NCBI GenBank assembly: GCA_001916715.1 | Contig: MNSZ01000061.1 | Coordinates: forward strand, 53,642-117,641 | Length of the DNA: 64,000 nt | Reading direction: 5' to 3' | From: Firmicutes bacterium CAG:24053_14 | GTDB taxonomy: Bacteria; Bacillota; Clostridia; Oscillospirales; Oscillospiraceae | Part shown: piece by piece, positions 43,701 through 51,930 of the stretch | Layout of the letters: every line of letters begins with the position of its first letter | How positions within the stretch are numbered: position 1 is the stretch's first letter | The notes under the pieces: model-generated | The model's input: only the letters and a program-made list of their open reading frames with translations | Told to the model about the DNA's origin: nothing | The model's database searches: none | Program-made: the position numbers and the translations under genes

Positions 43701-44204
43701 ACGATCGTCGCTGCGCCCGGCTCCGACAGTGTCGGCAAGGAGCTTAAAGCCCTCGTCGGGCGCTTCATAGCACTCATCGAGCACGCGCTGGATAACGCGC
43801 TGCTTTATCGCCTCCGCCCTGTCCTCCTCGATGACCTTGAACTCCGGCGAAAGCTGCGCCGCGTGGCAGTTTTCGCGCAGGAAGCTCTGGCAGAACGAGT
43901 CGATCGTGCCGATCTGCGCCTTGGCGCACAATGCGCTCTGCCGCTTGAGCCTGCGGTTATCGGGATCTGCGGCAAGGCGCTCGGATATCTCGTCGAGTAT
44001 GCGGCTGCGAAGCTCTGCGGCCGCGGCCTTGGTGAAGGTTATGACCAGGAAGCTGTCGATATCCGCGTCATGCTCTATTCTGCGAAGCAGGCGCTCGGTG
44101 AGCACCCTTGTTTTTCCGCTTCCGGCCGCCGCCGAAACAAGCACGGCGCGCCCGGTTTCCTCGATCGCGCATTTCTGCGACGCTGTCGGCTCAAACCTCG
44201 CCAT
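40740..44204 (-). CDS. addA: ATP-dependent helicase/nuclease subunit AddA
   Basis: 1154 residues from the ATG at 44204, preferred over a longer frame because GGAGG sits 8 nt before it and family members begin with this 'FEPTASQKCAIEETG' region. Walker A is 'SAAAGSGKTRVLTERLL' (about 24-40); UvrD-type motifs include 'VITFTKAAAAELRSR', 'MVDEYQDVN', 'GDVKQSIYRFR' and 'TIHKSKGLEFPVVF'. The C-terminal RecB-like nuclease carries 'GVIDCMIEEAGELTIIDYKTD'. AddAB resects double-strand breaks and degrades foreign DNA. It overlaps addB by 14 nt. Confidence 0.95.
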   Translation of the reverse strand: MARFEPTASQKCAIEETGRAVLVSAAAGSGKTRVLTERLLRRIEHDADIDSFLVITFTKAAAAELRSRILDEISERLAADPDNRRLKRQSALCAKAQIGTIDSFCQSFLRENCHAAQLSPEFKVIEEDRAEAIKQRVIQRVLDECYEAPDEGFKLLADTVGAGRSDDRLAETVLALHRKTQSHARPAKWLGEQLCAIEANADDAGKTVWGAEILEEISASAQYWAQRMDDVCQRAAENKVIAEKYGPSCADTALSLRSLSRACALGWDRARQELPVSFPTLGRLLNSPDPELSEYVKQVRTLCKKDCEKFTKMLSDDSEKLLSDMRASAPAMRALIELTLRFDRAYGTEKRRRAEVDFADLEHLTAQLLTNEDGSPTALARETGERFCEIMVDEYQDVNSVQDEIFRALSRDGSNLFMVGDVKQSIYRFRLADPLIFTDKYEKYAFLPDAREGEPVKIMLQENFRSRREVIDGINGVFEVCMSKKLGEVDYDENAQLKCGGVYEDEGVSPELVLIDVSADEDDLRGKAEKEAAAVAEKILELMHSGMTVNGRALGYGDIALLMRSANSVGETYRRELILRGIPVAAGQGGSFFGSTEIASLMSLLAVIDNPHQDVALIAVLRSGAFGFSADELTEIRLADRNSDFYTALKAAAQDNEKCANFLKTLDKLRSRAPEMSIDELLMFVYDELDLMALCAAMQDAPQRCANMRMMLTLAKRFSAGGFRGLHRFCRWLRQLAERGGDMGAASSDDAVKIMTIHKSKGLEFPVVFVCDTSRRFNDADLKQTVLVHPELGLGAKIYDTARRLEYPGLARSAIKQRLRREQLSEEMRLLYVALTRARERLIVTAAIKHPEEKMQKMMLQCTRPMSPEILLNASSMAEWMIYAQLSTEDEKFRLSFLSTEAQEAGQDTAAVADIAYADPELVAELEKNAAFSYPHAAASALPSKVTATELKRLEAPDEEAQSIVPMQHAHFRAPRLGGGDKLSPTARGTATHMLLQYIDYEKTGTEQEIREELARLTAARFLSPRQAEAVDTGSILRLFSSPLGRRIMSADARKREFKFSLLCPAEKFFPGGEGESVLMQGVIDCMIEEAGELTIIDYKTDRVRGEETAERAQTYSKQLEAYAYAAQRMTGKPVRECVLYFLYSGETVKSSCK

Positions 44205-47200
44205 CTTCCCCGCCTCCTTCCAGAACGCTCCACACCTTCGTTGCAGGCAGGTGCGGAGTAGATCGCATGCTCTCGCCGTTTTCGCCGTCGGCAAAGCGGC
44301 ATGCGTCGAAATAATCGCAGTTTATGCAGGCATTCTCCTGCTGTCCGGCATAGTAAGGGTCGGCAGCTATGCTGCCGCGCCGAAGCTCCGACGCCATTTC
44401 GCACAGCGTTTGGTCGATATGCCGGGCGAGCGTGCCCAGGCGCTCTGCCGAAACGAGCGCGTCGCCGGCAGGGCCGTTTTTCTTGAAATCAACGGGTATA
44501 TACTTCGGCGTGTCGGCATGCTCCATCGCCCGGATGACCTCCGGATCGCTGAGCACAAGGCCGCTGCGGCGCAGACCCTTGCTGCGCTTTTTCTCAAGCT
44601 CGGCGTCGCTTATATCCCCGTCCTCGCTTATCACTCCGTCGCGCGCCGGAACGTACAGCACTCCGGCCGGGACGATCTCCTCGCCGTACAAAAGCTTTCC
44701 GTTCTCGCCCAGCGAGAAAAGGTACAGAAGCATTTGCAGGTTCATGCCGTACAGCACGTCCGAGAGGTCAAATTTCTTGCGCCCTGTTTTGTAATCGACA
44801 ACGCGCAGATACAGCTTGCCCTCGTGCAGCCAGCCGTCCACCCTGTCGGCAATGCCGGTGAGCACGAGCTTATCCTCGCCCTCGCCAAGCTCAAGCGGCG
44901 GAAGCTGCGGCGTGTCGGCAAAGTCAAGCTCAAACGACAGCGGCTGAAAATCGCTGCGGCGCAGCTCGTCGGCAAGATCGAGCACTATCCGATGCACGCT
45001 GCCGGTCAGGCGGCGGAAAAGATATTCAAAGCGCTTGCTTTTATCGCGAAAATCGTTAAGCTCGCGCGTGATGTATTCATCGATGTATTTATCGCACAGC
45101 CGCGTAACGGTCTCGTCGTCAACGCTCTTGTAGCCGCCCATGGAGGCGGCCTCGCGCGAGACCTGCTCCAGGATCCTGTGCATAAACGTGCCCATCTCGG
45201 GCGCTGTGAAGCCTGCCGGCTCACGCGGCTTTGCCTTGAGCGCGTACTGCATGAAGTAAGCAAAGCGGCAGGACGCAAATTTATCTATCCTCGAGGCCGA
45301 AAGGCGCAGCTTTTCGCCGTAAAGCGCCCTGACCGACGCACGCGAAAGACTGCCGCGGCTGCGGTTTGCCTGCGCTTCAAGCGAGCGCAGGCGCTCCGGC
45401 TCGTGCCGGGCGAAAAACTCGGCCGCGCTTGCCGCGCACGCTCCGCCGCCGTGCAGCGACTGCGCGGCAAGCTCCAGCGCCGGAGCTGCGGCGTTAAGGC
45501 GCGCCATGTCAACGTCAAACTCGCAGATATCTATTCCGAACATGGCCTTTGCTCGGTTAACGACAAACGCCGGGCGCTGCTGCGCGCCGGCGCCGTCGGT
45601 GAGCGCATAGCAAAAGCTCAGGCTGTCCGACGGCAGCGTCAGGCAGTTGTACACGACCGAAAACGCGCGCCACAGCTCGCTGTCTCCGACGCCGCCGAGG
45701 TCGATGTCCATCTCGAGCAGTCTGCGCCGCTCATCGTTCGAGAAAACGCCGGTGTCCGCCTCCGTGCCGGGGATGCGCTCATCCGTTGCGCCGAGGACGA
45801 TCAGGTGCTTAATGTTTCGGCGGCGCATGCGGTCCATTTCGCCGGCCGTCACGCAGTCGAGCGAGGCCGGGATCGTTCCGATATCGTAGCGCGAGAGCAT
45901 CAGCGAAAACAGGCGGCCGAAATATTCCGCATCCGCCGGTGTATCACCGAGCACCGCCGCGCACTGCTCGAGCGCGCCGACCGTTATATCCCACAGCTGG
46001 GCGTATTCCTGCGCTGCGGCGGCTCGGCCGTCTTTCTCCAACGCCTCGGCGCGCGCCTGAAGCTTATCGGCAAGGTGCAGATCCTCAAAAAGGCTTGCCA
46101 GAGCCTGCGCCTGCTCCGTCGCGGTCGTGGCGGCAGCGGCGTTTTCGGCAAAGCGCATAAGCGGCCGGCGCGCCGTTTCGCGCAGAAGATTTATCTGCTC
46201 AAGCGTCTGCTCGGACGCCTCGTCCGGCTGCTTGCCGTAGCCCTCCGGGTGCAGCCGCCAATTTTCGGCTCTTGTCCACGCCGAGCCGTGCAGCTGCCAC
46301 ATGAAAACGTAGTTTTCAAGCTCGTCGCACTCGTCTGTATCCAATCCGCCGAAGCCCGTGCGCAGATAGTCGAACACATCGTCGGCCTCCCAGCCGCCGA
46401 GGATGATCTCATACGCCGACTCGATAAGCATCGGCAGCGGCTTTGATAGCATGTCGGCCTTGCGCGCGGTGTATATCGGCGCACCAAAGCGCGAAAATGC
46501 CGACTCCAGCGGCAGGCGATAATCGTCAAAGCCCTTGGCGCACACGGCGATATCGCGCCAGCGGCAGCCCGTGTCGCGCACGAGCGACACCGCCTCGGCG
46601 GCAGCAAACTCGCACTCGGCGTTTGTGTCGGCTGCGCTTATTATTTTGATGCGGCCTTGCGCGTCGCCGGCCTCGACGGCGCGGTAACTGAACATGTTTT
46701 CGGCAAATTCGCCGAGCGGCTTTGCCTTGGTGCTCTCGCCGCCGAAGCGCTCGGTCTGCGCCTTGATGCCGTTATCGGCGGCAAATTTCAAAAGCGCCGA
46801 GGCTGTTATGCGGCTGAGTGCAAAGACCTCGCTTCCGCCGTGCAGCTCGTCGCAGCCGAGGCACACGGTAAGGCACACGCCCTTTGAAAGCAGCGCCTCG
46901 AGCACTCTGCGCTCCTGCGCGGTGAAGTCTGTGAAGCCGTCAACGAACACGTGGGTGCGCTCGCTCATCGAGCACTGCCCGATCTGCTGCGCAAGCACGC
47001 TCAGCCGGTCGGACGGGTCTGCCCTTCCGTTTGCGACAACGCCGTCATACGCCTCGAGTATAAGCCCAAGGTCGTGCAGCTTGTCGCCCAGCGCGCCCTC
47101 GCAGGCTTCGGAAGCCTGCATAAGCCGCTCGCTCGTCACGCAGGCGCTTTTGAACTCGTCCACGGCGCCGAGCAGCATCGTTTGAAGCTCGGCCTTGCGC

Positions 47201-47529
47201 CGCGCCGCGCCGTAAACGCGCAGCCGCGAATACAGCCCGTCGGCAGCCAGCGCCATGCACAAAAGTCTGCCGCCCTTGTCGAGGTATTCGTTTGCCGCGC
47301 CGCCGCACTCGGAGCTTATCTCGCGCGCAAGTCCCGTGAACGACAGCACCTCGGCGTACAGCGACAGGCCGTCGCCGCACACGGCGCACAGTTCGCGCTC
47401 GGCCTCGTGGCTGTACTGCTCGGGAACGAGCAGGATGTATCGCTCGCCGCTGTCCGCGCCGCGCCGGATCTCGTCCATGATCGCCGCGCTTTTGCCCGTG
47501 CCTGCCGTGCCGTAGAGTATTCTGAGCAT
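44191..47529 (-). CDS. addB: ATP-dependent helicase/nuclease subunit AddB
   Basis: 1112 residues. The N-terminal P-loop is GTAGTGKS (7-14). The C-terminal nuclease domain (about 800-1100) has 'GIADRVDGWLHEGKLYLRVVDYKTG', and the iron-sulphur cysteines are one in 'IDKFASCRFAYFM' plus three in 'ENACINCDYFDACRF'. It pairs with AddA to recognise Chi-like sites and cut the 5' strand. GGTGGAAG precedes the ATG, and a promoter with extended -10 lies just upstream, at the edge of a repeat island. Confidence 0.95.
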   Translation of the reverse strand: MLRILYGTAGTGKSAAIMDEIRRGADSGERYILLVPEQYSHEAERELCAVCGDGLSLYAEVLSFTGLAREISSECGGAANEYLDKGGRLLCMALAADGLYSRLRVYGAARRKAELQTMLLGAVDEFKSACVTSERLMQASEACEGALGDKLHDLGLILEAYDGVVANGRADPSDRLSVLAQQIGQCSMSERTHVFVDGFTDFTAQERRVLEALLSKGVCLTVCLGCDELHGGSEVFALSRITASALLKFAADNGIKAQTERFGGESTKAKPLGEFAENMFSYRAVEAGDAQGRIKIISAADTNAECEFAAAEAVSLVRDTGCRWRDIAVCAKGFDDYRLPLESAFSRFGAPIYTARKADMLSKPLPMLIESAYEIILGGWEADDVFDYLRTGFGGLDTDECDELENYVFMWQLHGSAWTRAENWRLHPEGYGKQPDEASEQTLEQINLLRETARRPLMRFAENAAAATTATEQAQALASLFEDLHLADKLQARAEALEKDGRAAAAQEYAQLWDITVGALEQCAAVLGDTPADAEYFGRLFSLMLSRYDIGTIPASLDCVTAGEMDRMRRRNIKHLIVLGATDERIPGTEADTGVFSNDERRRLLEMDIDLGGVGDSELWRAFSVVYNCLTLPSDSLSFCYALTDGAGAQQRPAFVVNRAKAMFGIDICEFDVDMARLNAAAPALELAAQSLHGGGACAASAAEFFARHEPERLRSLEAQANRSRGSLSRASVRALYGEKLRLSASRIDKFASCRFAYFMQYALKAKPREPAGFTAPEMGTFMHRILEQVSREAASMGGYKSVDDETVTRLCDKYIDEYITRELNDFRDKSKRFEYLFRRLTGSVHRIVLDLADELRRSDFQPLSFELDFADTPQLPPLELGEGEDKLVLTGIADRVDGWLHEGKLYLRVVDYKTGRKKFDLSDVLYGMNLQMLLYLFSLGENGKLLYGEEIVPAGVLYVPARDGVISEDGDISDAELEKKRSKGLRRSGLVLSDPEVIRAMEHADTPKYIPVDFKKNGPAGDALVSAERLGTLARHIDQTLCEMASELRRGSIAADPYYAGQQENACINCDYFDACRFADGENGESMRSTPHLPATKVWSVLEGGGEDGEV

Positions 47530-47561
47530 TCTTCCACCGCCTTGAAAATTTCTAACGCTTC

Positions 47562-47590
47562 ATTATACCAAACAATCCTCCCCCTGTCTA
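47562..47590 (-). promoter_or_regulatory. addBA promoter
   Basis: Minus-strand TAGACA (47585-47590), 17-nt spacer, TGG and TATAAT (47562-47567). The -35 ends exactly where the family B island begins. Confidence 0.65.
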
Positions 47591-48266
47591 TTTTTAGAGG
47601 CGCATTGAGGCACCTACGGATACATATATCTCTGGTGGCCCGGTTCGGGATATTGGAATAAACCGTATTTGCCTCGCCGTACATTAGTGCGCTGCTGAGT
47701 TTTCGGCGCATCCTCGTAGGGAACGGATTCATCCGTTCCGTGTGTTTCATCTACTGACGCAGTTAATACAGCGCTACGCAGCAGAGGTTTTGCCATTGCC
47801 TTCCCCTTGCGGAGCTTGAGGGGAAGGTGTCGCTTGCGACGGATGAGGTGTTATTAAATCTGCGGTGCTAACCGCCACATTATAAAAAACGGGCGGCCGA
47901 TGGCCGCCCCTACGACTATATATTTAGGTGCCGACAAAATCGGAACACGCGGAACGGATAAATCCGTTCCCTACGAGCAATAGATTTTGGTGTCGGCAAA
48001 GTCGGTACAGGCGGAACGGATAAATCCGTTCCCTACGAGCGACCGTTGGTCGCAGTGAAGAGGTAATAGCTGATAGTTAATAGCTTTTTTATTCAACCCC
48101 TCGGCAGCGAAGCTGCCTGCTCCCCTTGACAGGAGAGCCAATGGGGTGCGGTGCAAAATTCAGCACCGCACTAACGGATGGCGCGGCAACTACGGTTTCC
48201 TCCGCACCCTCGAACCGGGTAAGCGCAATCACCGTATCCGTAGGTGCGTCAATTCGCCACTAAAAA
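47591..48266. repeat. Family B repeat island 1
   Basis: A gene-free mosaic of about 676 bp bounded by inverted border elements (TTTTTAGAGGCG at 47591; its counterpart ending CGCCACTAAAAA at 48266). Inside: palindromes GGAACGGAT-NN-ATCCGTTCC at 47720-47739, 47951-47970 and 48013-48032; GGGCGGCC-GAT-GGCCGCCC type at 47891-47909; a CCTTCCCCT hairpin (47799-47827); and a CGGCAGC/GCTGCC unit near 48104. The right border supplies the TAG stop of the PII-like gene. Confidence 0.8.
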
Positions 48267-48910
48267 GAAAAGCCGGCGACTTCGGTCGTGGGGAGAGAAA
48301 AGGCTATCGTGCCGGCTTCGGTATCGGGTCCGGCCTTTTTGATTATAGATGTCATGATCTCGGACTTCTGCTCGGCCGCGGCAACGATGAGGACTACCTC
48401 CTTCTCCTCGGCGAGGGTGATGTTGTAAAAATGCGGATCCTTCTCGCCGGTACCCTTGCCGTGCAAAGTCGTGCCGCCGCGCGCACCGGCGGCGCGCGCC
48501 GCGTTCATGACCATATCGGTGCAGCCCTCGTTGGTGATCGCGACTATAAGCTCGTAAGCGAAGCTGAGCGCAGGCGCCTGCTTCACGTTTTTGTTGTCCT
48601 GATTAAGATATGCCAAGGCCTTTCCACCTCCAATACTTTTTACCGGCACGGCAATGACGATGCCGTGACCCGGAACGCCCAGATGCAGCCTGCGCCGCTG
48701 GTCGGCGATGAGCTGCTTTGTTTTATCGCTGTCGGCAACGGTCAAGACGACGCGCTTTTCGTTCGACTCGATGCCGAGAAGATCCATCATGCTCTGCACG
48801 GCCGTGCCGCGCCCGTGCATGACAACCGTCATCGGCAGCTTTAGCTCGGCGCATATCGCGCACAGCGTATCGAGCGCCTCGGGGTTAATTATTGATATAA
48901 CGTAGTTCAT
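48260..48910 (-). CDS. Tandem PII-like signalling protein
   Basis: 216 residues from the ATG at 48910 (GGGAGGAAG upstream). Two ferredoxin-like halves, each resembling the GlnB/GlnK or PII-like fold: 'VISIINPEALDTLCAICAELKLPMTVVMHGRGTAV' and 'ELIVAITNEGCTDMVMNAARAAGARGGTTLHGKGTGE', the latter having the typical T-loop-containing 'GARGGT..HG.G' turn. Canonical PII proteins are about 112 residues, so this is a fused duplication. It overlaps the DUF1538 membrane gene by 4 nt and probably senses a nucleotide or metabolite to control it. The TAG stop derives from a family B repeat border. Confidence 0.8.
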   Translation of the reverse strand: MNYVISIINPEALDTLCAICAELKLPMTVVMHGRGTAVQSMMDLLGIESNEKRVVLTVADSDKTKQLIADQRRRLHLGVPGHGIVIAVPVKSIGGGKALAYLNQDNKNVKQAPALSFAYELIVAITNEGCTDMVMNAARAAGARGGTTLHGKGTGEKDPHFYNITLAEEKEVVLIVAAAEQKSEIMTSIIKKAGPDTEAGTIAFSLPTTEVAGFSF

Positions 48911-50376
48911 ATCGCTTCCTCCCACAGCTCGATGATATCGAGGTCTCCGTAAACTTCTTCGTTCGCCTCGCTGCGCTTTGCGTGCTTTTCAAACAAGACG
49001 CCGACCACCTGGATCGACAGCAGCGGCATCATCGCGACTATTGCGACAACGCCGAAAGCGTCGCTGAGCACATTGCCGCCGAGCGCCGTGGATGCGCCCA
49101 TCATAAATTGCAGCATGAAGGTCGCCGTCATTGGGCCGGAGGCAACGCCGCCGGAGTCGAAGGCGATCGCGGTGTAGATATCCGGCACGAAAAACGACAG
49201 CCCCAGTGCGATCGCGTAGCCCGGCACGAGAAACCACATGATGCTTATGCCCGTCACGACGCGCAGCATGGCTATGCCCATGGCAAGCGCAATGGCGACG
49301 GAAAGGCTGAGCTTTATCGCCCTGCCGGGTATCGCGCCGGCGCTGACCTGCTCGATCTGCTTTTCAAGAACGCCGACGGCAGGCTCTGCGGAAATGATGA
49401 ACCAGCCGAGCAGCATCGACAGCGGAATGAGCAGCCATTTGGCTCCGCTTTCGGCAAGCGCCGCGCCCAGCGACGCGCCGAGGGTCGAAAAGCCGACGTT
49501 CACGCCCGTGAGGAACAGCACAAGGCCGACATAGGTGTAGACAATGCCGATGAGTATCTTTGCAAGCGGCCGCCCGTGCAGACGCAGCAGACAGAGCTGG
49601 AAAATAAGGAATATCGCAACTATCGGCAGCAGCGCGACGGCCATCTCGGCCATGTAATCGGGTATCGCGGAGATGAAGGCCGAGCCTATCTCGCGCGTGT
49701 CGGCAAATGCGGCGGCGCTCACGCCTGCGGTCGCCTCGCTGTCGTTATAGAAAAAGCCGAGGATGAGCACCGAGAGTATCGGTCCGATCGAGCACAGCGC
49801 GACAAGGCCGAAGCTGTCGGCCTCGGCGGAGCGGTCGCTTCGTATCATGGAAACGCCAAGCCCCATTGCGAGGATAAACGGCACCGTCATCGGCCCGGTG
49901 GTGACGCCGCCGGAGTCGAACGCGATGCTCAGATAATTGCGGTCGGTGAACGCGGCCAGCACGAAGATGAGCGCATAGCAGGCTATGAGCAGCCATCTGA
50001 GGCTTGCGCCGGTGAGGATTCGCAGCATACACACCGTCATGAAAAATCCGACGCCTACGCCGACGGTTATGAGCAGCACGCTGCTTTTTATGTGCGGAAC
50101 GGTCTGCGCAAGCACCTGAAGATCCGGCTCGGCCACGGTTATCGCAAAGCCCAGCAGGAAGCTCACGCCGAGGATGAGCGGCAGATTTTTGGTTTTTGTC
50201 AGCGCCGTGCCGATCTTCGAGCCGATGGGCATCATCGCCTGCTCCGCGCCCAGCGAAAACAGTCCCATACCGGCAACTATCAGCAGTCCGCCGATGAGAA
50301 AGCACAGCAGCAGGTCGGCCTGCATCGGCATCACGAAAAGGCACAGCACTATGACTATCGCGACTATCGGCAGCAC
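48907..50376 (-). CDS. DUF1538 membrane protein
   Basis: 489 residues from the GTG at 50376, with about 12 hydrophobic segments in two similar halves; each carries 'AEPxxxVL', 'TGxSxxWxLxxxYA' and 'AFDSGGVxxGPMT', the DUF1538 hallmark. This looks like an inverted- or tandem-repeat transporter of unknown substrate. The frame stays open upstream to 50451 and encodes a plausible extra N-terminus (EKTREAAVSVLPIVAIV), but only ATT or ATC codons follow the good Shine-Dalgarno (TAAGGAG, 50455-50461), so the true start may be non-AUG. Coupled to the PII-like gene. Confidence 0.82.
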   Translation of the reverse strand: MLPIVAIVIVLCLFVMPMQADLLLCFLIGGLLIVAGMGLFSLGAEQAMMPIGSKIGTALTKTKNLPLILGVSFLLGFAITVAEPDLQVLAQTVPHIKSSVLLITVGVGVGFFMTVCMLRILTGASLRWLLIACYALIFVLAAFTDRNYLSIAFDSGGVTTGPMTVPFILAMGLGVSMIRSDRSAEADSFGLVALCSIGPILSVLILGFFYNDSEATAGVSAAAFADTREIGSAFISAIPDYMAEMAVALLPIVAIFLIFQLCLLRLHGRPLAKILIGIVYTYVGLVLFLTGVNVGFSTLGASLGAALAESGAKWLLIPLSMLLGWFIISAEPAVGVLEKQIEQVSAGAIPGRAIKLSLSVAIALAMGIAMLRVVTGISIMWFLVPGYAIALGLSFFVPDIYTAIAFDSGGVASGPMTATFMLQFMMGASTALGGNVLSDAFGVVAIVAMMPLLSIQVVGVLFEKHAKRSEANEEVYGDLDIIELWEEAI

Positions 50377-50462
50377 CGAGACTGCCGCCTCGCGCGTTTT
50401 TTCGACTATCGCAGTGTGATTGCTCCCAAATTCAACTGATTTTCTGATAATATCACTCCTTA

Positions 50463-50533
50463 CTTTTTTGGAGGCGTTTTAACGCTTCTGCCGATACATT
50501 TATTGCGTCGGCCCGGTATCGAAGCTGCCGGGC
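50463..50533. repeat. Family B solo border element
   Basis: TTTTTTGGAGGCG followed by 'GCCGATACATTTATTGCG' and 'GCCCGGTATCGAAGCTGC', closely matching the borders at 55.1 and 55.3 kb. It separates the MarR gene from the DUF1538 start region. Confidence 0.7.
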
Positions 50534-50574
50534 ATCACAACAATGATCGCTTGCCGAAACCGTATGCGCTCTTG

Positions 50575-51006
50575 TCAATCGAAGGTATCTTCGGAAAGCG
50601 CGTCGAGCATTTTCTGCTGAAGCCGGACGTATTCGTGCGCATCCTCCTCGCCGAGCGAGCGCAGTGCCGCCGCGACGCGCTCGATCGCCTCGCGGCGGCG
50701 GCTGTTTATAAGCTCGCGCCCGGCATCGGTCAGCGAAACGTTGACCCGACGCTCGTCGTGCTCATCGGCGCTGCGGCTGATCCAGCCCTTTTGCTCAAGG
50801 TGCTTCAAAAGCGCCGCAATGCGCGCCGACGATACCCCCATGCTGCGCCGCAGCCCCGAGGGACAGCCGGGCGCATCGTCGAGCAGCAGCAGACTCAGCG
50901 CGAAAAACTCGCCGCCGCAGGCGTCGCTTATAGCCTCGCCCGCCGGGAGATGGCTCAGCCTTGCCCTGACCGACAGCATCTGTTCCGCAAGAGAAAAATA
51001 GTCCAT
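50575..51006 (-). CDS. MarR-family transcriptional regulator
   Basis: 143 residues with the MarR winged helix: 'SGLRRSMGVSSARIAALLKHLEQKGWISRSADEHDERRVNVSLTDAGRELI' contains the recognition helix and the DxRR wing. GGAGAC precedes the ATG. A perfect 9-bp palindrome 17 nt upstream of the start suggests autoregulation. Downstream lie a family B border and the DUF1538/PII-like pair, which it might once have controlled. Confidence 0.9.
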   Translation of the reverse strand: MDYFSLAEQMLSVRARLSHLPAGEAISDACGGEFFALSLLLLDDAPGCPSGLRRSMGVSSARIAALLKHLEQKGWISRSADEHDERRVNVSLTDAGRELINSRRREAIERVAAALRSLGEEDAHEYVRLQQKMLDALSEDTFD

Positions 51007-51022
51007 TGTTGTCTCCTTGCAA

Positions 51023-51045
51023 TTTAGCTAACACTATTAGCTAAA
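51023..51045. promoter_or_regulatory. Predicted MarR operator
   Basis: TTTAGCTAA-CACTA-TTAGCTAAA, perfect 9-bp arms, immediately upstream of the MarR gene. Confidence 0.65.
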
Positions 51046-51127
51046 TGATAGCATAAAATTCGCCTCTATGCAAGGGCATAAAGGCGAATTGCGGAATTTG
51101 TTCATATTCTGAACGCTTTCTTAAGGC

Positions 51128-51679
51128 TCAGTCATAGCCTCCGTTTGCGGGCGGCAGGGCCGTCCATTCCGGCAGCTCCGTCACGGCCTTCTTAACGGAG
51201 GTCACGGCGTTTATGAAATTTGCGGCGTCCTCATCCGAGGTCATGTGGTAGACGGCCGTCTGATCGCCGCAGATAAGAAGGCTCCTTCCGTTCAGTGTTA
51301 CGGAGATCTCGTAATGCTCGAGCGGGATCATGGAAACCGCCTTTGATTTATCGTCCGCGAGCTCCTGCGAGGTCATTTCGCGGTCGATATCCGTAAGGCG
51401 ATATTTGCAGACAAGCTCGTACAGCCGCTGCAAAAAGTCCGGCTCGGGGCGAAGCTCCGCCGATGCCGTCCCGTCCGAGGCAAGATCCTTTTGAATACTG
51501 CCCGTCTGTGTGTCCAGGATGTTTTTCTGCGTCTCGTCGTACCACCATGAAAAGCGCAGCGAGAAGTCGTCCGGAACTGCCGGAGTGTTTTCTGGCGCTG
51601 CGCCCCGAAATATGCCGCAGCCTGCGAGCGAAAAAGCAAGAGCAAGGCACAGAATGCTCGCGGCAAGCTTTTTTGTCAT
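51128..51679 (-). CDS. Lipoprotein of unknown function
   Basis: 183 residues. Signal peptide with lipobox: 'LCLALAFSLAGCG', Cys at residue 21. The mature domain ('SLRFSWWYDETQ', 'ISVTLNGRSLLICGDQTAVYHM') is predicted alpha/beta and resembles no family I can name. GGAG-like AAGGAGTTGAG precedes the ATG. Stands alone between the MarR gene and the SdpI region. Confidence 0.72.
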   Translation of the reverse strand: MTKKLAASILCLALAFSLAGCGIFRGAAPENTPAVPDDFSLRFSWWYDETQKNILDTQTGSIQKDLASDGTASAELRPEPDFLQRLYELVCKYRLTDIDREMTSQELADDKSKAVSMIPLEHYEISVTLNGRSLLICGDQTAVYHMTSDEDAANFINAVTSVKKAVTELPEWTALPPANGGYD

Positions 51680-51752
51680 GATCTCTCAACTCCTTTTGTG
51701 TTCTTTGCCTGTATGACGCCGAGGGATGCGGAAATGTTCCCGCAGAGGGAAG

Positions 51753-51785
51753 AAAAGCTTCTTCGGGCATTGAAAGGCCTGCTGC
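51753..51785. repeat. 33-bp direct repeat, copy 1
   Basis: AAAAGCTTCTTCGGGCATTG and 13 further bases identical to 52344-52376. The copies flank the SdpI-like gene, 591 bp apart. This copy supplies the -35 of the SdpI promoter. Confidence 0.85.
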
Positions 51786-51799
51786 CGGCATGGTATAAT
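51770..51799 (+). promoter_or_regulatory. Promoter of the SdpI-like gene
   Basis: TTGAAA (51770-51775), 18-nt spacer ending TGG, and TATAAT (51794-51799), an extended -10. The -35 lies within the 33-bp repeat. Confidence 0.65.
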
Positions 51800-51930
51800 T
51801 ATATTGGGTAGGTATACACAAAGGCGCACACAGTCCGGATACGGGATCCACGCAATATATATCGGCAGCTGTGTCAGGACGTCTGTGAAAAAGCGGCAGG
51901 CAGGTCAATGTTTAGTAAGGAGGTAAAGGC

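Noticed and set aside
47591..48266. CRISPR-like array in the repeat islands
   Set aside because: The palindromic units are few, unevenly spaced and mixed in type, without constant spacer length or cas genes.
48982..50439. Long open frame on the + strand opposite the DUF1538 gene
   Set aside because: Composition is Arg/His/Asp-rich without a recognisable fold; it mirrors a well-supported membrane protein. Similar long mirror frames opposite pnp, addA/addB, the PrsA-like gene and the Fe-S flavoprotein were rejected for the same reason.
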